Source: Cryptococcus deneoformans JEC21 (lineage: Eukaryota > Basidiomycota > Tremellomycetes > Tremellales > Cryptococcaceae). From it: DNA of 45,000 nucleotides. Below are positions 44,439-45,000 of this stretch, one piece after another. The stretch spans positions 837,501-882,500 of the forward strand of contig NC_006670.1 in NCBI RefSeq assembly GCF_000091045.1, read 5' to 3'. The stretch's first letter is position 1, and each line of letters starts with the position of its first letter. The notes under the pieces are model-generated. The model had not been told where the DNA came from. It was given only the letters and a program-made list of their open reading frames with translations, and searched no databases. A program made the position numbers and the translations under genes.

Positions 44439-45000
44439 ATGAAGCAATCACCACTCCACAGACCATGTAAGTGTCCTCGCTCACGCTCTGTCTGACATTC
44501 CTAGCCCGTCCTCTCCTCGCTCTCGGCATAGAAGGCTCAGCAAATAAGCTCGGATGCGGCATCATATCACATTCTCCTTCACCCACAGGTGGACCTACTT
44601 TAGTCATGGTACTCTCAAACGTTCGGCATACGTACATCACTCCTCCTGGCGAAGGTTTCCTGCCATCAGATACAGCCAGACATCATAGAGAATGGGTTGT
44701 TAAAGTCATCGAAGAGGCTGTTCGAAAGGCGGGTGTCAGGATGGGCGATCTCGATTGCATTGCCTTTACCAAAGGTATTACTATTCATATTCATCACAAA
44801 CACGTGCTGATGAACATGAAATAAGGCCCGGGCATGGGTACCCCTCTCCAAGTGGGAGCGCTCGTCGCCCGTACGCTATCTTTACTTCACAACATCCCCC
44901 TTGTCGGCGTCAATCACTGTGTTGGCCGTAAGTGACGTACTGGATTTGAAACAAGATGCCAGCTAACATATCTCCAGACATTGAAATGGGTCGCCAAATA
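44439..45000 (+). CDS. KAE1: tRNA threonylcarbamoyladenosine synthase subunit KAE1/OSGEP (partial)
   Basis: Exons 44439-44466, 44505-44774, 44826-44927 and 44978 to the window end (and beyond) encode the first ~141 residues. [18 protein letters not shown] opens the ASKHA-fold ATPase, followed by [39 protein letters not shown] and [14 protein letters not shown]. The metal-binding HxxxH is H130 and H134, with H134 formed by splicing at 44927/44978. KAE1 is the catalytic subunit of the KEOPS complex, which makes t6A37 in ANN-decoding tRNAs. The absence of a presequence supports the cytosolic KEOPS form over the mitochondrial Qri7 form. The C-terminal two thirds are outside the window. Confidence 0.96.

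Overview
This window is nuclear DNA of a basidiomycete yeast or fungus, most likely a tremellomycete close to Cryptococcus or Kwoniella. The evidence is: very intron-dense genes (about 100 introns in about 20 genes by my own models) with introns mostly of 45-65 nt; CTRAY-type branch sites just upstream of the acceptors; intron-containing tRNA-Ala(AGC) and tRNA-Ser(CGA) genes; eukaryotic complexes throughout (SAGA, RSC, Mediator, GARP, dynactin, MICOS). No bacterial, phage or plasmid feature is present. All gene models were built by hand from splice sites, reading-frame continuity and recognised protein families. No database search was run.

Layout. 1-327 (-) is the 5' end of a TAP42-like gene. 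A gene-poor gap follows to about 2.4 kb. 2471-4939 (+) is an unknown protein with a possible SPOC/PTOV-like C-terminal region. 5430-6463 (+) MIC27-type MICOS subunit converges on 6520-7498 (-) NAS2 proteasome chaperone. 7717-9098 (+) MET22-type bisphosphate nucleotidase converges on 9164-10406 (-) XRCC2-like RecA paralogue. 11344-13868 (-) is an R3H-SUZ RNA-binding protein and 14128-15502 (-) an HST3/HST4-type sirtuin. From 10.7 to 18.3 kb there are three tRNA-Ala(AGC) genes with identical exons and different introns, an exact 3'-half copy in inverted orientation, and an HNH-nuclease-like gene lying between copies 2 and 3.

18530-21295 (+) is GCN5. 21917-23854 (-) is a senescence-domain (spartin-like) protein. 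A 1.2-kb intergenic region with clustered palindromic sites follows. 25092-27002 (-) is a GPI-type GH5 exo-glucanase, 27670-30000 (+) RSC7/NPL6, 30064-31191 (-) a mitochondrial enoyl-CoA hydratase, 31624-32412 (+) ubiquitin-eL40, 33045-33140 (-) tRNA-Ser(CGA), 33625-34975 (+) MED6, 35077-38245 (-) VPS53 in 15 exons, 38407-39202 (+) dynactin p25/DCTN5, 39464-41857 (-) an unknown coiled-coil protein, 42078-44250 (-) ALE1 lysophospholipid acyltransferase, and 44439 to the window end (+) KAE1.

The genes do not form one pathway. Four act on chromatin or Pol II transcription (HST4-like, GCN5, RSC7, MED6). Neighbours are mostly arranged as divergent pairs sharing 160-670 bp promoters or convergent pairs with 60-100 bp between stop codons. 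The most unusual sequence-level signals are five GC-AG introns (four with the donor GCAAGT), a 7-nt micro-exon that encodes the start of the MET22 catalytic DPxDGT motif, the tRNA-Ala cluster with its orphan 3' half, and the HNH gene inside that cluster.
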